A stretch of DNA of 64,000 bases from Pseudomonadota bacterium (GTDB lineage: Bacteria > Pseudomonadota > Alphaproteobacteria > Dongiales > Dongiaceae), in NCBI GenBank assembly GCA_016183985.1, contig JACPDN010000011.1, positions 124,001-188,000 on the forward strand. The letters run 5' to 3'. Below, piece after piece: positions 35,736-43,620 of the stretch. The stretch's first letter is position 1; every line of letters starts with the position of its first letter. The translations under genes were made by a program, and so were the position numbers. The notes beneath the pieces were generated by a model. That model made no database searches. It was not told the DNA's origin and saw only the letters and a list, made by a program, of their open reading frames with translations.

Positions 35736-36317
35736 CTATTTAGCCGCTTTATCGCCGTCGAGCATGCGTAAAATACGGTGCAATGCACAATCGCCGATGC
35801 CCATCTCGTCAAGGTGCTGCACGGTATTGCGCAGGTAATCGATGTTCGGCCCGGCAATGCCGACGGCATCGCGGATTTTCGAGACCACATCTTCCGCCGA
35901 CAGCTTGCCCGCATATTGCGGATGTTGGCGATCGGCAATGAAAGTTAGCGCTGTCAGATCCGTCGCATCGGCAAGACGCACATTGACGATACGCGGGATA
36001 TAAACACCGGTCACCATTTCTCGCCGATGCAGGTAGTCGGCAGCCTTTTCAGCATCGAGCGGCGAGACGCGATAGAGGCGCCCCAGGCACTGCCCGCCGC
36101 GATCGAGGCCAAGGACCAAGCCCGGATGCGCGTCCGATCCGCGATAATGGGTGGAGGTGATGCAGAAGGCGCGATGATAGCCGTAGAGCGTCGCTGGCTT
36201 TAGATCGATGAAGGGAAAGTCCGGGCGCCACATCAGCGAACCATAGGCGAAGACGCGCAACTCCGCACCCGGCTCCGGCCGATAGCGGCGCCGCTCGATC
36301 ATCTCCGCCTCGGTCAT
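35736..36317 (-). CDS. ChaC-like gamma-glutamylcyclotransferase
   Basis: A 193-residue protein with the GGCT fold: FAYGSLMWRPDF is the substrate-binding loop, followed by LYGYHRAFCITSTHYRG and GLVLGLDRGGQCLGRLYRV. The ChaC subgroup cleaves glutathione to 5-oxoproline and Cys-Gly. ATG 36317 overlaps the stop of the upstream EamA gene as ATGA, with AGGAA just before it. The link between a gamma-glutamyl-cleaving enzyme and a PuuB-like oxidase hints at shared gamma-glutamyl metabolism, but this is inference. Confidence 0.83.
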   Translation of the reverse strand: MTEAEMIERRRYRPEPGAELRVFAYGSLMWRPDFPFIDLKPATLYGYHRAFCITSTHYRGSDAHPGLVLGLDRGGQCLGRLYRVSPLDAEKAADYLHRREMVTGVYIPRIVNVRLADATDLTALTFIADRQHPQYAGKLSAEDVVSKIRDAVGIAGPNIDYLRNTVQHLDEMGIGDCALHRILRMLDGDKAAK

Positions 36318-37225
36318 TTCCTGTTCACCAGAAAAACGCCGAATGCCACTACGCCCATACCGCAAAGGGCCAGGGCATCAAGCCGCTCATCGAACCAGAA
36401 GAAGGCACCGAGGGCGGCGACGGGTGGCGTCAGGTAGAAGAGGCTCGCCACTTTCGAAGCAGCACCGCGCTGGATCATCCAGGTGAGGAGTGCGATGGAA
36501 ATGCCCGACAGCACGATGACGATCCACGCCATCGCCGCAATGAATTGTGGCTGCCAATCTACAGCGCCGACGCCGACCCAGAACATGACGGGCAACAGCA
36601 CCAGCGTCGCCGCTGCATATTGGATCGCAGCACCGGCTTTGAGGTCGGCATTGGGACTGAAGCGCTTCTGGTAGAGGGTCGCCGCGGTGATACCGAAAAG
36701 CTGAACGAAGGCGAAGAGCAACGCCCAGAGATGGTTGCCGTCGAAGGCAAGCTTGTTCCAGATCACCATGGTGAGGCCGACGAAACCCAAGGCGGCACCC
36801 AGCCATTGTAGGGGTTTCAGTCGTTCGCCGAGCAATGGACCCGCAAGTGCGGCCGTGACGATCGGCTGCAGACCGGCGATGAGCGCCACCATGCCAGCAG
36901 GCAAACCGGCATAGATCGCGGCATAGCAGCCACCGAGATAGACCGCCTGCAAAAGAATGCCGGTGACGGCGATATGGGAGAACTCTTTCAGCGTCCTCGG
37001 CCAGCGTGCGCCGAAAATGAGACCGAGTGTCCCCATCATCGCTGATGCGACGGCGAACCGGATCACCAGCAGGGTGAAAGGCGGTGCGTAAGGGATGGCG
37101 TAGCGCGCCACCAGAAAGCCAGTCGCCCAGAGCAGGACGAAGAGCACGGGCACGCCACGCAGCAGATAGCTGTCGGGCGACGCTGCTGGCGAGTTTGTCA
37201 CGATAGGCCTTGTGCCGTCAGCCAT
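36314..37225 (-). CDS. EamA/DMT family transporter
   Basis: A 303-residue protein of ten hydrophobic segments in two EamA repeats (VLFVLLWATGFLVARYAIPY; AGLQPIVTAALAGPLLGERL; SLFYLTPPVAALGAFFWFDERL). ATG 37225 overlaps the upstream hydrolase stop by eight bases, and its own stop overlaps the ChaC-like start. Annotation as a metabolite exporter is secure; the substrate is unknown. Confidence 0.83.
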   Translation of the reverse strand: MADGTRPIVTNSPAASPDSYLLRGVPVLFVLLWATGFLVARYAIPYAPPFTLLVIRFAVASAMMGTLGLIFGARWPRTLKEFSHIAVTGILLQAVYLGGCYAAIYAGLPAGMVALIAGLQPIVTAALAGPLLGERLKPLQWLGAALGFVGLTMVIWNKLAFDGNHLWALLFAFVQLFGITAATLYQKRFSPNADLKAGAAIQYAAATLVLLPVMFWVGVGAVDWQPQFIAAMAWIVIVLSGISIALLTWMIQRGAASKVASLFYLTPPVAALGAFFWFDERLDALALCGMGVVAFGVFLVNRK

Positions 37226-38021
37226 GGTCCCGGCCGAGCAGGAAATCCAGCACCTGCTCATTGAAGATATGCGGAAATTCGATATTGCACAGGTGATAGC
37301 CGGCAGGCAGGACAAAGCTCTTGGCGCCCGGAACGGCCGCCGCGATCTTGGCGCCTTCCGAGGGTGGCGAGCCCGGATCCTTTTCACCTGCGACGACAAA
37401 AGTCGGCAGCTTGATTGTCGCAAGCTTTTCGGGGGGAAGGCTCATCGTCTTGATGGCCACCCCGCATCCGGCGAAGCCATCGATCGGGGTTGCGGTGATG
37501 AGATCGCGGATCCACTGTGCCGTGACGGGTGCCGCCTTCTGGAAATCGGCAGAGAGCCAGCGCGACATGGTGCCGTCAACCTGGCTTCCCATCCCCCGCT
37601 CGCGCGCTGTCGCGATGCGGTCGTCCCACATCTTGGCGGCATCCGCGCCAGGCGTTCCCGTACCGGTGCTGGAGAGCACGAGCTTTTCGAGGCGCGCGCC
37701 ATGGCGGAAGCCGAGATTCTGCCCGATCATGCCGCCGATAGAGAGGCCGAGGAAACTGAAGCGCTTCAGCCCCAGGTGATCGGCAACGCCCACGACATCA
37801 TCGGCCAGTTGGTCCATCGAATAGGCGCCCTGCATCGCAGCGCTCGCCCCATGCCCGCGCATATCGAAAGCAACGACACGGAAATGCCGCGCGAAGAGCG
37901 GCAGCTGGAAGCCCCACATTTCATGGCTGGTGGCCAGCGAGTGATTGAGGATGAGGGCTGGCTTTCCCTCCTGCCCGGCGACCGTAATGAAAAGCTCGGT
38001 GCCGTTGATCTTCGCGCGCAT
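37218..38021 (-). CDS. Alpha/beta hydrolase, 3-oxoadipate enol-lactonase-like
   Basis: A 267-residue hydrolase with the oxyanion region NHSLATSHEMW, the nucleophile elbow GLSIGGMIGQ (Ser in G-x-S-x-G), the acid Asp in AGEKDPGSPP and the catalytic His in LPAGYHLCNIE. It resembles PcaD, but no other beta-ketoadipate genes are nearby, so lactonase activity is uncertain. It heads the minus-strand operon that continues with EamA, ChaC-like and oxidase genes. Confidence 0.82.
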   Translation of the reverse strand: MRAKINGTELFITVAGQEGKPALILNHSLATSHEMWGFQLPLFARHFRVVAFDMRGHGASAAMQGAYSMDQLADDVVGVADHLGLKRFSFLGLSIGGMIGQNLGFRHGARLEKLVLSSTGTGTPGADAAKMWDDRIATARERGMGSQVDGTMSRWLSADFQKAAPVTAQWIRDLITATPIDGFAGCGVAIKTMSLPPEKLATIKLPTFVVAGEKDPGSPPSEGAKIAAAVPGAKSFVLPAGYHLCNIEFPHIFNEQVLDFLLGRDHG

Positions 38022-38043
38022 TCTTTCGCCTTGCTCTCAATTC

Positions 38044-38071
38044 GTCATGGTCGGAGCGGGCCGACCATGAC
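38044..38071. repeat. GTCAT hairpin between phaR and hydrolase
   Basis: GTCATGGTCGG and CCGACCATGAC are fully complementary over 11 bp around AGCGGG. It belongs to the dispersed GTCAT family and lies 22 bp after the phaR stop, where it may act as terminator. Confidence 0.65.
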
Positions 38072-38092
38072 GATAGAAAATGCCATTACGAC

Positions 38093-38737
38093 TTAATCCG
38101 CCTTCTGTCCCGCCTTGGTGAGCTGTTCCAATTGGCGCTGCAAGGCCTGCATCTGGGCCTTCAAATCGGAGAGTTCCTCACCGCCGCGGGCGGGCGCTTC
38201 GGATTTCGCATCCATGGCGGGCGCCGCCGGGCCGGTCGAGCCGACCTTGAACGGGTTCCACATGCTCATCGCCTGCTGGAAGAAGGCCATGTTCTGCTTC
38301 GACATCTCTTCGAGACGGTCGAGCGGCAGGACGTTGGCGAAGTTCTCCTTCATGTACTGGCGGATCTGATCCTGATTGGTGGCAAAGCTCTCCATGCTCT
38401 TTTCCAGATAGCCTGGAACCAGGAATTGAAGATTGTCGCCATAGAGGCTGATGAGCTGGCGCAGGAAATTGATGGGCAGCATGTTCTGCCCCTTCGATTC
38501 CTCTTCGACGATGATCTGCGTCAGAACCGAGCGGGTGATGTCCTCGCCCGATTTCGCATCCTCGACCGTGAAATCCAAGCCCTCGCGCACCATCTGCGCG
38601 AGATAGTCCAGCGTCACGTAGGAACTGGTGGCCGTGTTATAGAGACGGCGGTTGGCGTATTTCTTGATGCGGACTGGCGCCTGCTTGTCGCCGGCTTTCG
38701 CTTGGTCGCCCTGTTTCTGGTCACCTGGCACAGCCAT
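38093..38737 (-). CDS. phaR: Polyhydroxyalkanoate synthesis repressor PhaR
   Basis: A 214-residue regulator. The N-terminal DNA-binding/PHB accumulation domain reads VRIKKYANRRLYNTATSSYVTLDYLAQMVREG near residue 25, then two PHB_acc repeats including LLPINFLRQLISLYGD-like NMLPINFLRQLISLYGD, and a coiled-coil tail (LKAQMQALQRQLEQLTKAG). PhaR binds both DNA and PHB and represses phasin and synthase genes until polymer forms. ATG 38737 is six bases after GGGGAG; the Met codon just before it is too close. It is divergent from the PhaE-like/PhaC-like pair across a 232-bp gap with TGC-rich symmetry. Confidence 0.93.
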   Translation of the reverse strand: MAVPGDQKQGDQAKAGDKQAPVRIKKYANRRLYNTATSSYVTLDYLAQMVREGLDFTVEDAKSGEDITRSVLTQIIVEEESKGQNMLPINFLRQLISLYGDNLQFLVPGYLEKSMESFATNQDQIRQYMKENFANVLPLDRLEEMSKQNMAFFQQAMSMWNPFKVGSTGPAAPAMDAKSEAPARGGEELSDLKAQMQALQRQLEQLTKAGQKAD

Positions 38738-38800
38738 CATGTACTCCCCTGCGGTAAAACCTTTTGGCACTGGCTTTTTGGCGCGGTGCAGCAACATTTT

Positions 38801-38827
38801 TGCGGAATTCATTCCGCAGCATGCTGC
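38801..38827. promoter_or_regulatory. TGC-rich palindromes, candidate PhaR operator
   Basis: TGCGGAAT-TC-ATTCCGCA (38801-38818) is a perfect inverted repeat, directly overlapped by the palindrome GCAGCATGCTGC (38816-38827). More GCAGCA/TGCAGC words lie from 38788 to 38846. PhaR of Paracoccus is known to bind TGC-rich sites, and this cluster is in the divergent phaR/pha gap. Confidence 0.55.
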
Positions 38828-38969
38828 AGCATGGCAGGTGCAGCATAGCATTAGTAGAGGGGCATATGGCAATGCGGTCGCTGCAACGCGAAACAGCTAC
38901 CCACGCAGGTGTTAGCATCAGCAGCATGGCCGGGTTTCCAGCCCCTGCCCGACCGGCTATAGTCCCTAA

Positions 38970-39551
38970 ATGACTGATGAAACGGGAAAGCAGGGCGCGG
39001 GCTCCGAAAAGCCCGACAACGCGCCCGATCTAGATGAATTGGCGCGGCGCCTGCTCGATCTGTGGCAGGACCAGCTCTCGGCCGTTGCCGCCAATCCGGA
39101 TCTCGCCGCCCAGGCCGCGCGCCTGATGGCGGCGATGCCGCTTCCCGGCATGTGGCTGAGCCAGCTTGGCCAGATGGGCCAGGCGGGGGGTTCGGGCGAT
39201 GACCTCACCAAGGCCTGGACCCGGATGACGCAGAATTGGATGACACAGGATTGGTGGAAGGGAGCCCCGCATGGCGGCGCAAACGGAGCCCAAGAAGGGC
39301 GAGAAGCATCGCCAGATTTATCGGCTGGGGCCACGCCCACTGCCACAGCATCTCAGCCTCGCGGCAGCGACCTGGACGAACTCGGCCGCCGCCTTGCCGG
39401 CATTGAACAGCGCCTTGCAGAATTGGCGCAGCCCAAGCCCAAACGTGCCGCCGCAGCCAAACCTCGCGCAGTTGCAGCAAAGCCTCGCCGCACTCGCACC
39501 GCAGATCGCCCAAGCGGATCCGGCGGAACTGATGAGGGCTCTGCAGGCTGA
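38970..39551 (+). CDS. PhaE/PhaM-like PHA synthase accessory protein
   Basis: A 193-residue protein. Residues 20-100 are helical and amphipathic (DLDELARRLLDLWQDQL ... WTRMTQNWMTQDWWKG), similar in type to small PhaE-like partners. A disordered linker follows, then a short coiled coil (DLDELGRRLAGIEQRLAELAQ, about 135-153) and a basic Ala-Lys-Pro-Arg tail (about 154-179) like the nucleoid-binding tails of PhaM and PhaF. From residue 101 on, its DNA is shared in another frame with the phaC-like gene (39271-39551). The role as synthase activator or granule-nucleoid linker is inferred from position and composition. Confidence 0.65.
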   Translation: MTDETGKQGAGSEKPDNAPDLDELARRLLDLWQDQLSAVAANPDLAAQAARLMAAMPLPGMWLSQLGQMGQAGGSGDDLTKAWTRMTQNWMTQDWWKGAPHGGANGAQEGREASPDLSAGATPTATASQPRGSDLDELGRRLAGIEQRLAELAQPKPKRAAAAKPRAVAAKPRRTRTADRPSGSGGTDEGSAG

Positions 39552-40569
39552 AGGCCGCCGCCGCTTCGGCCAATTGCTGACCGGCATCGAGGCCTATCGC
39601 CAGCATCCATACCAGCGCGACCTGCCGCTGGGCCCGGTCCTCTGGGATCAAGGCACGACTAAGCTGCGCGATTATCGCAGCGCGCGGGAAAAGGCGAAGG
39701 CACCACGGCCGCGCGTCCTGGTCGTCCCGTCGCTGGTCAATCGCTATTACGTGCTGGATCTCGAACCCCAGGCTTCGTTCCTGCGCTGGCTCGATGCCAA
39801 TGGCTTTGACCCCTTTGTCGTCGATTGGGAGGCGCCGGGTTATGTCGAGCGTAGCTTCAACCTCACCGACTACATCGCCGGCCGGTTGGAAGATGCGCTC
39901 GACGCCGTAAAGCGTGAACCGGGTGGGCCGATCTTCGTCATCGGCTATTGCATGGGCGGCAATCTGGCCCTGGGCCTGGCGCTGCGCCGGCAAGCCGATC
40001 TCGCCGGGCTGATATTACTGGCGACACCCTGGGATTTTCATGCCGAGAACCCGTCACACGCGCAGATGATGGGCCAGATCGGACGCCAGCTGGAACCGGT
40101 CCTGCAGATTCTGGGCGAGTTGCCGGTCGACATGCTGCAGGCCTTCTTCTCCGGTCTCGATCCCTTCCAGGTGCTCAAAAAATTCCAGTATTTCGGTACG
40201 CTCGATCCCACAAGCGGTGGCGCCCGGCGCTTCGTGGCGCTGGAGGATTGGCTGAACGACGGCATCAGCCTGGCGGCACCCGTGGCGCGCGAATGCCTGA
40301 CCGGCTGGTATGGCGAGAACAGCCCGCAAAAGCTTGCCTGGAAGATCGCCGACAAGCCGGTCGATCCGGCCGGCTTCGACCGCCCGACGCTCAACGTCAT
40401 ACCGAGCGCCGACCGCATCGTACCGCCCGGCAGTTCCCGCGCCCTCACCCGCCGCTTCCGCTTGGTCGACGAAATGGTGCCCAATGCCGGGCATATCGGC
40501 ATGATGGTCGGCCGATCGGCCGCGCGCGACGTGTGGGAGCCGCTCGCGGCCTGGATGCGGCAACGATGA
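39271..40569 (+). CDS. phaC: PhaC-like polyhydroxyalkanoate synthase (class III-like)
   Basis: A 432-residue alpha/beta-hydrolase-fold protein with the PHA synthase lipase-like box G-Y-C-M-G-G (nucleophilic Cys in place of Ser), the Asp in SADRIVPPGS, and the catalytic His in NAGHIGMMVG. The length is nearer class III (about 355) than class I (about 590), plus an N-terminal region. ATG 39271 has AAGGGAG six bases upstream, and the N-terminal RPLPQHLSLAAATWTNSAAALP segment looks like that of alphaproteobacterial homologues. So the first 94 residues overlap the PhaE-like frame; a shorter start at ATG 39532 is the alternative. The gene ends in a bidirectional terminator. Confidence 0.78.
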   Translation: MAAQTEPKKGEKHRQIYRLGPRPLPQHLSLAAATWTNSAAALPALNSALQNWRSPSPNVPPQPNLAQLQQSLAALAPQIAQADPAELMRALQAEGRRRFGQLLTGIEAYRQHPYQRDLPLGPVLWDQGTTKLRDYRSAREKAKAPRPRVLVVPSLVNRYYVLDLEPQASFLRWLDANGFDPFVVDWEAPGYVERSFNLTDYIAGRLEDALDAVKREPGGPIFVIGYCMGGNLALGLALRRQADLAGLILLATPWDFHAENPSHAQMMGQIGRQLEPVLQILGELPVDMLQAFFSGLDPFQVLKKFQYFGTLDPTSGGARRFVALEDWLNDGISLAAPVARECLTGWYGENSPQKLAWKIADKPVDPAGFDRPTLNVIPSADRIVPPGSSRALTRRFRLVDEMVPNAGHIGMMVGRSAARDVWEPLAAWMRQR

Positions 40570-40570
40570 C

Positions 40571-40606
40571 AAAAAAAGCCCGCACCCTTTCGGGTGCAGG
40601 CCTTTT
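40571..40606. terminator. Bidirectional intrinsic terminator after phaC
   Basis: An A7 run, stem GCC-c-GCACCC/GGGTGC-a-GGC with loop TTTC, then CTTTT. It lies between the convergent phaC-like gene and the Gln-rich protein gene and can serve both strands. Confidence 0.85.
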
Positions 40607-40632
40607 GCATCACTTGGTGAATTTGCCGCGCG

Positions 40633-40932
40633 CTAGCGCTTCTGATCCGGTTTAATCCCGGTGCCGTGGCTCTGGCCTGGCTTCTGACCCGGCTGGACGA
40701 CCTTACCGTCGCCATCGGTATCCTTGCCGACCATGTCCCGGTCGCGTTCGCTACCTTGCTGGGATTGCTGGCGCTGACGATCCGCGTCAGGTTTCTGACC
40801 TGGCTGGCCCGGTTGGCGCTGCGGGTTACCCTGCTGCTGCTGGTTCTGCCGCTCGCGCTCATTCGGATTCTGCTGATTCTGCTGGTTCTGCTGAGCCGCG
40901 CGCGGGTTTTCGGGGTTCGGCTGATTGGCCAT
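40633..40932 (-). CDS. Low-complexity Gln/Asn/Pro-rich disordered protein
   Basis: A 99-residue protein from ATG 40932 (AAGGA eight bases upstream), made of Q, N, P, R, G and K with runs such as QQNQQNQQNP and QPGQPGQKP and no hydrophobic core. It is intrinsically disordered and hydrophilic, like stress-induced hydrophilins or glutamine-rich spacer proteins. It contains one DTDGDGK stretch that resembles a Ca-binding loop. The opposite strand is open but encodes only leucine runs, the antisense of CAG codons, and is rejected. Confidence 0.6.
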   Translation of the reverse strand: MANQPNPENPRAAQQNQQNQQNPNERERQNQQQQGNPQRQPGQPGQKPDADRQRQQSQQGSERDRDMVGKDTDGDGKVVQPGQKPGQSHGTGIKPDQKR

Positions 40933-41106
40933 AACGTCATCCTTTCCTTGGCTTTGGAAATTGGACGGCCGGCAGGACGCCGACTGCACCGACTCAACGG
41001 CGCTGCCACAGAAATGTTTCTCCGATAACGGCCCCGAAGGCCGTGACATTATGCCCGTGGATGAGCTAAGCCTGAGGCCCTTTCGCATCCGCAGCAAAGC
41101 TCCTCC

Positions 41107-41922
41107 ATGGATCTCATCACAGCGCTTCAGGCCGCCCTTCTGGGCCTCGTCGAGGGCCTTACCGAATTCCTGCCGGTTTCATCGACCGGCCACCTCATCC
41201 TGGTCATCGATCTTCTGGGCTTTGCCGGTCCCAGCGGCAAGCTGTTTGAAATCGTCATTCAGTTAGGCGCCATCCTCGCGGTCTGCTGGGTCTATCGGCA
41301 GAAGCTCCTGGCGACGGCATTGCATCTTCATGACAGGCGGTCCGATACGGGTCGGGCCGCACGGCACTTCACCTCCGTGATCCTGGCAGCCTTCCTGCCG
41401 TCGATGATCGTCGGCGTGCTGGCCTATAAGACCATCAAGACCGTGCTGTTCTCGCCCTATGTCGTCTCGGTCATGCTGATCGTCGGCGGCATCGGCATGC
41501 TGCTGATCGAACGCTTCCGCCCGACCCCGCGCTTCCACGCCGCCGAGGAAGTGACATTGAAGCGGGCGCTGGCCGTTGGGCTCTTCCAATGCGTCGCCAT
41601 GATCCCCGGCGTCAGCCGCGCCGGCGCCACGATCATGGGCGGTATGCTGATGGGCATCGACCGCAAGACAGCGACGGAATTCTCGTTCTTCCTCGCCATC
41701 CCGACCATGATCGCCGCCACGGTCTACGACCTCTATAAGAACTGGCACGACCTCAGTGCCGACGGCGCCGCCGTCATCGGGATCGGCTTTGCCTGCGCCT
41801 TCGTGACGGCGCTGATCGTGGTCCGGACAGCGATCGGCTTCGTCAGCCGGCACGGTTTTGCTCCCTTTGCGGTCTATCGCATCATTCTGGGGACCGTGAT
41901 GCTGGGGCTGCTGCTCCGCTGA
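41107..41922 (+). CDS. uppP: Undecaprenyl-diphosphate phosphatase
   Basis: A 271-residue BacA/UppP integral membrane enzyme that recycles the C55 lipid carrier of cell-wall synthesis. Both catalytic motifs are intact: EGLTEFLPVSSTGHL near residue 17 and PGVSRAGATIMGG near 176. About seven hydrophobic helices and the expected length support a functional protein. Family members also confer bacitracin resistance when overexpressed. Confidence 0.95.
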   Translation: MDLITALQAALLGLVEGLTEFLPVSSTGHLILVIDLLGFAGPSGKLFEIVIQLGAILAVCWVYRQKLLATALHLHDRRSDTGRAARHFTSVILAAFLPSMIVGVLAYKTIKTVLFSPYVVSVMLIVGGIGMLLIERFRPTPRFHAAEEVTLKRALAVGLFQCVAMIPGVSRAGATIMGGMLMGIDRKTATEFSFFLAIPTMIAATVYDLYKNWHDLSADGAAVIGIGFACAFVTALIVVRTAIGFVSRHGFAPFAVYRIILGTVMLGLLLR

Positions 41923-42016
41923 CCAGCAATTCCCCTTTTCACCTTATGGTGGATGAGCGTCGCAAAGGCGGTCTAAGCTCCTGTCCGAAATTTCCGGACA
42001 TGGAAGGATATGCCAT

Positions 42017-43048
42017 ATGGAATTCCGTCAGCTCGGCCGCTCCGGCCTCAAAGTTCCGGCCTTGAGTTTCGGCACCGCCACCTTCGGCGGCGGCAATGAA
42101 TTCTTCGACAAATGGGGCGGCGTCGACCAGAAGGTCGGCAACCGCCAGGTCGACATGTGCCTCGACCACGGCCTTAATTTCTTCGACACGGCCGATGTCT
42201 ATTCGGCAGGGCTGGCCGAGACGATCCTGGGCACCGCCTTGCACGGCAAGCGCGACAAGGCGCTGATCTCGACCAAGGCGACCTTCGCCATGGGCGACGG
42301 GCCCAATGAAAAGGGTTCATCGCGCTTCCACCTGATCCAGGCGGCGGAAGCGAGCCTGAAGCGCCTCGGCACCGATTATATCGACGTCTATTTCATGCAC
42401 GGCTTCGACGCGCTGACGCCGGTCGAGGAGACGCTCTCCGCCCTCGACAATCTCGTTTCCAGTGGCAAGGTCCGTTACATCGGCTGCTCGAATTTCAGCG
42501 GCTGGCATGTGATGAAGTCGCTGGCCACCTCCGAGAAATACGGCCTCGCGCGCTATGTCGTCTATCAGGGCTATTACTCGCTGATCGGCCGCGATTACGA
42601 GGAAGAGATCATGCCGCTCTGCATCGACCAGGGTGTCGGCACCATGGTGTGGAGCCCGCTGGGTTGGGGGCGCCTTACCGGTAAGATCCGGCGCGGATCG
42701 GCGGACAAATCCGGCCGCATCGCCAGCGGCGGCGCCGAGGGCGGCCCGCCGGTCGATGACAATTTTCTCTATGACGTGGTCGATGCCCTCGACGCGGTCG
42801 CCAAGGAGACCGGCAAGACCGTGGCCCAGGTGTCGCTCAACTGGCTGCTCTCCCGTCCGACCGTGTGCAATCTGGTGCTGGGTGCGCGCAACGAGGAACA
42901 GCTGGAGCAGAATCTGGGGGCCATCGGCTGGACCCTCTCGCCCGACCAGATCGCGCGCCTTGACAAGGTGAGCGACAAGACCCCCGCCTATCCCTATTGG
43001 CACCAGCGCGACTTCCAGGAACGCAACCCGCGACCGGTGGGGAAGTAA
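42017..43048 (+). CDS. Aldo/keto reductase
   Basis: A 343-residue AKR with the (alpha/beta)8 blocks: LSFGTATFGG, FFDTADVYSAGLAETILG (catalytic Asp and Tyr), the STKATF strand with Lys, and YIDVYFMHGFD with His. The C-terminus LVLGARNEEQLEQNLGAIGW binds NADPH. The specific carbonyl substrate is unknown. It is a single gene ending in an intrinsic terminator (43069-43103). Confidence 0.9.
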   Translation: MEFRQLGRSGLKVPALSFGTATFGGGNEFFDKWGGVDQKVGNRQVDMCLDHGLNFFDTADVYSAGLAETILGTALHGKRDKALISTKATFAMGDGPNEKGSSRFHLIQAAEASLKRLGTDYIDVYFMHGFDALTPVEETLSALDNLVSSGKVRYIGCSNFSGWHVMKSLATSEKYGLARYVVYQGYYSLIGRDYEEEIMPLCIDQGVGTMVWSPLGWGRLTGKIRRGSADKSGRIASGGAEGGPPVDDNFLYDVVDALDAVAKETGKTVAQVSLNWLLSRPTVCNLVLGARNEEQLEQNLGAIGWTLSPDQIARLDKVSDKTPAYPYWHQRDFQERNPRPVGK

Positions 43049-43068
43049 GGCGGCAAAGTTACGGAAAG

Positions 43069-43103
43069 CGCGCAGCCCCCATCAGGGCTTGCGCGATTTT
43101 TTT
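43069..43103 (+). terminator. Intrinsic terminator after aldo/keto reductase
   Basis: CGCGCA-GCCC pairs with GGGC-t-TGCGCG and is followed by A and seven Ts. Confidence 0.85.
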
Positions 43104-43179
43104 GTCGCGTTGAATGCAACTTTCGTTTGCCTATAATATCGCCGCGCAATCAGCGCAGTATTTCAGATCGGAACGGCAG

Positions 43180-43593
43180 ATGACGCTCAAATCCTGGCTC
43201 GCCACTTTCCTCGTCGCAGCCAGCCTTGGCACCGGCGCCGCCTTCGCCCAGGATGCTTCCGTCATCGACCCCGTGAAGAACCCCGCCAAGGCCCGCTTCA
43301 TGGCGCTGGCGCAGGAGAAGTTCAACAAGGACCCGAACGCGATGTTCAACACAACGCGCGTCGCCCCAGGCGATCGCCAGGCCGTGTTCGAATGCGGCAT
43401 GAAATCGGTCCTCGCCGACATCCCGGAGCCGGACGTCCAACGCCTCGTCGACATGATCGAAGGCCGCGCGCCATCGGACCCGAAACTCGCCAAATGGTTC
43501 CAGCTCGAAGCCAGCTCAAACCCCGCCCGCCACGATCAGGTGGCCGGCCGCGCAAAGACGATCTGCCCGCAGTTTGCTGGGTTAATGAAGTAA
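43180..43593 (+). CDS. Hypothetical secreted protein with two cysteines
   Basis: A 137-residue protein with a good signal peptide (cleavage AFA-Q after residue 23). The mature part is helical with two Cys residues (FECGMK and TICPQF) that could form a disulphide in the periplasm. The in-frame extension to 43114 lacks a ribosome site. No family recognised. It is followed after 27 bp by a lipoprotein gene, so the two may be co-transcribed. Confidence 0.7.
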   Translation: MTLKSWLATFLVAASLGTGAAFAQDASVIDPVKNPAKARFMALAQEKFNKDPNAMFNTTRVAPGDRQAVFECGMKSVLADIPEPDVQRLVDMIEGRAPSDPKLAKWFQLEASSNPARHDQVAGRAKTICPQFAGLMK

Positions 43594-43620
43594 ACGTGCT
43601 GAATCAAGCAGGGACAGCCA

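Noticed and set aside
40666-41028. Open plus-strand frame of leucine-rich, apparently transmembrane protein
   Set aside because: It is the antisense of CAG-rich codons in the Gln-rich gene on the minus strand; leucine runs follow from CTG. The minus gene has a good ribosome site.
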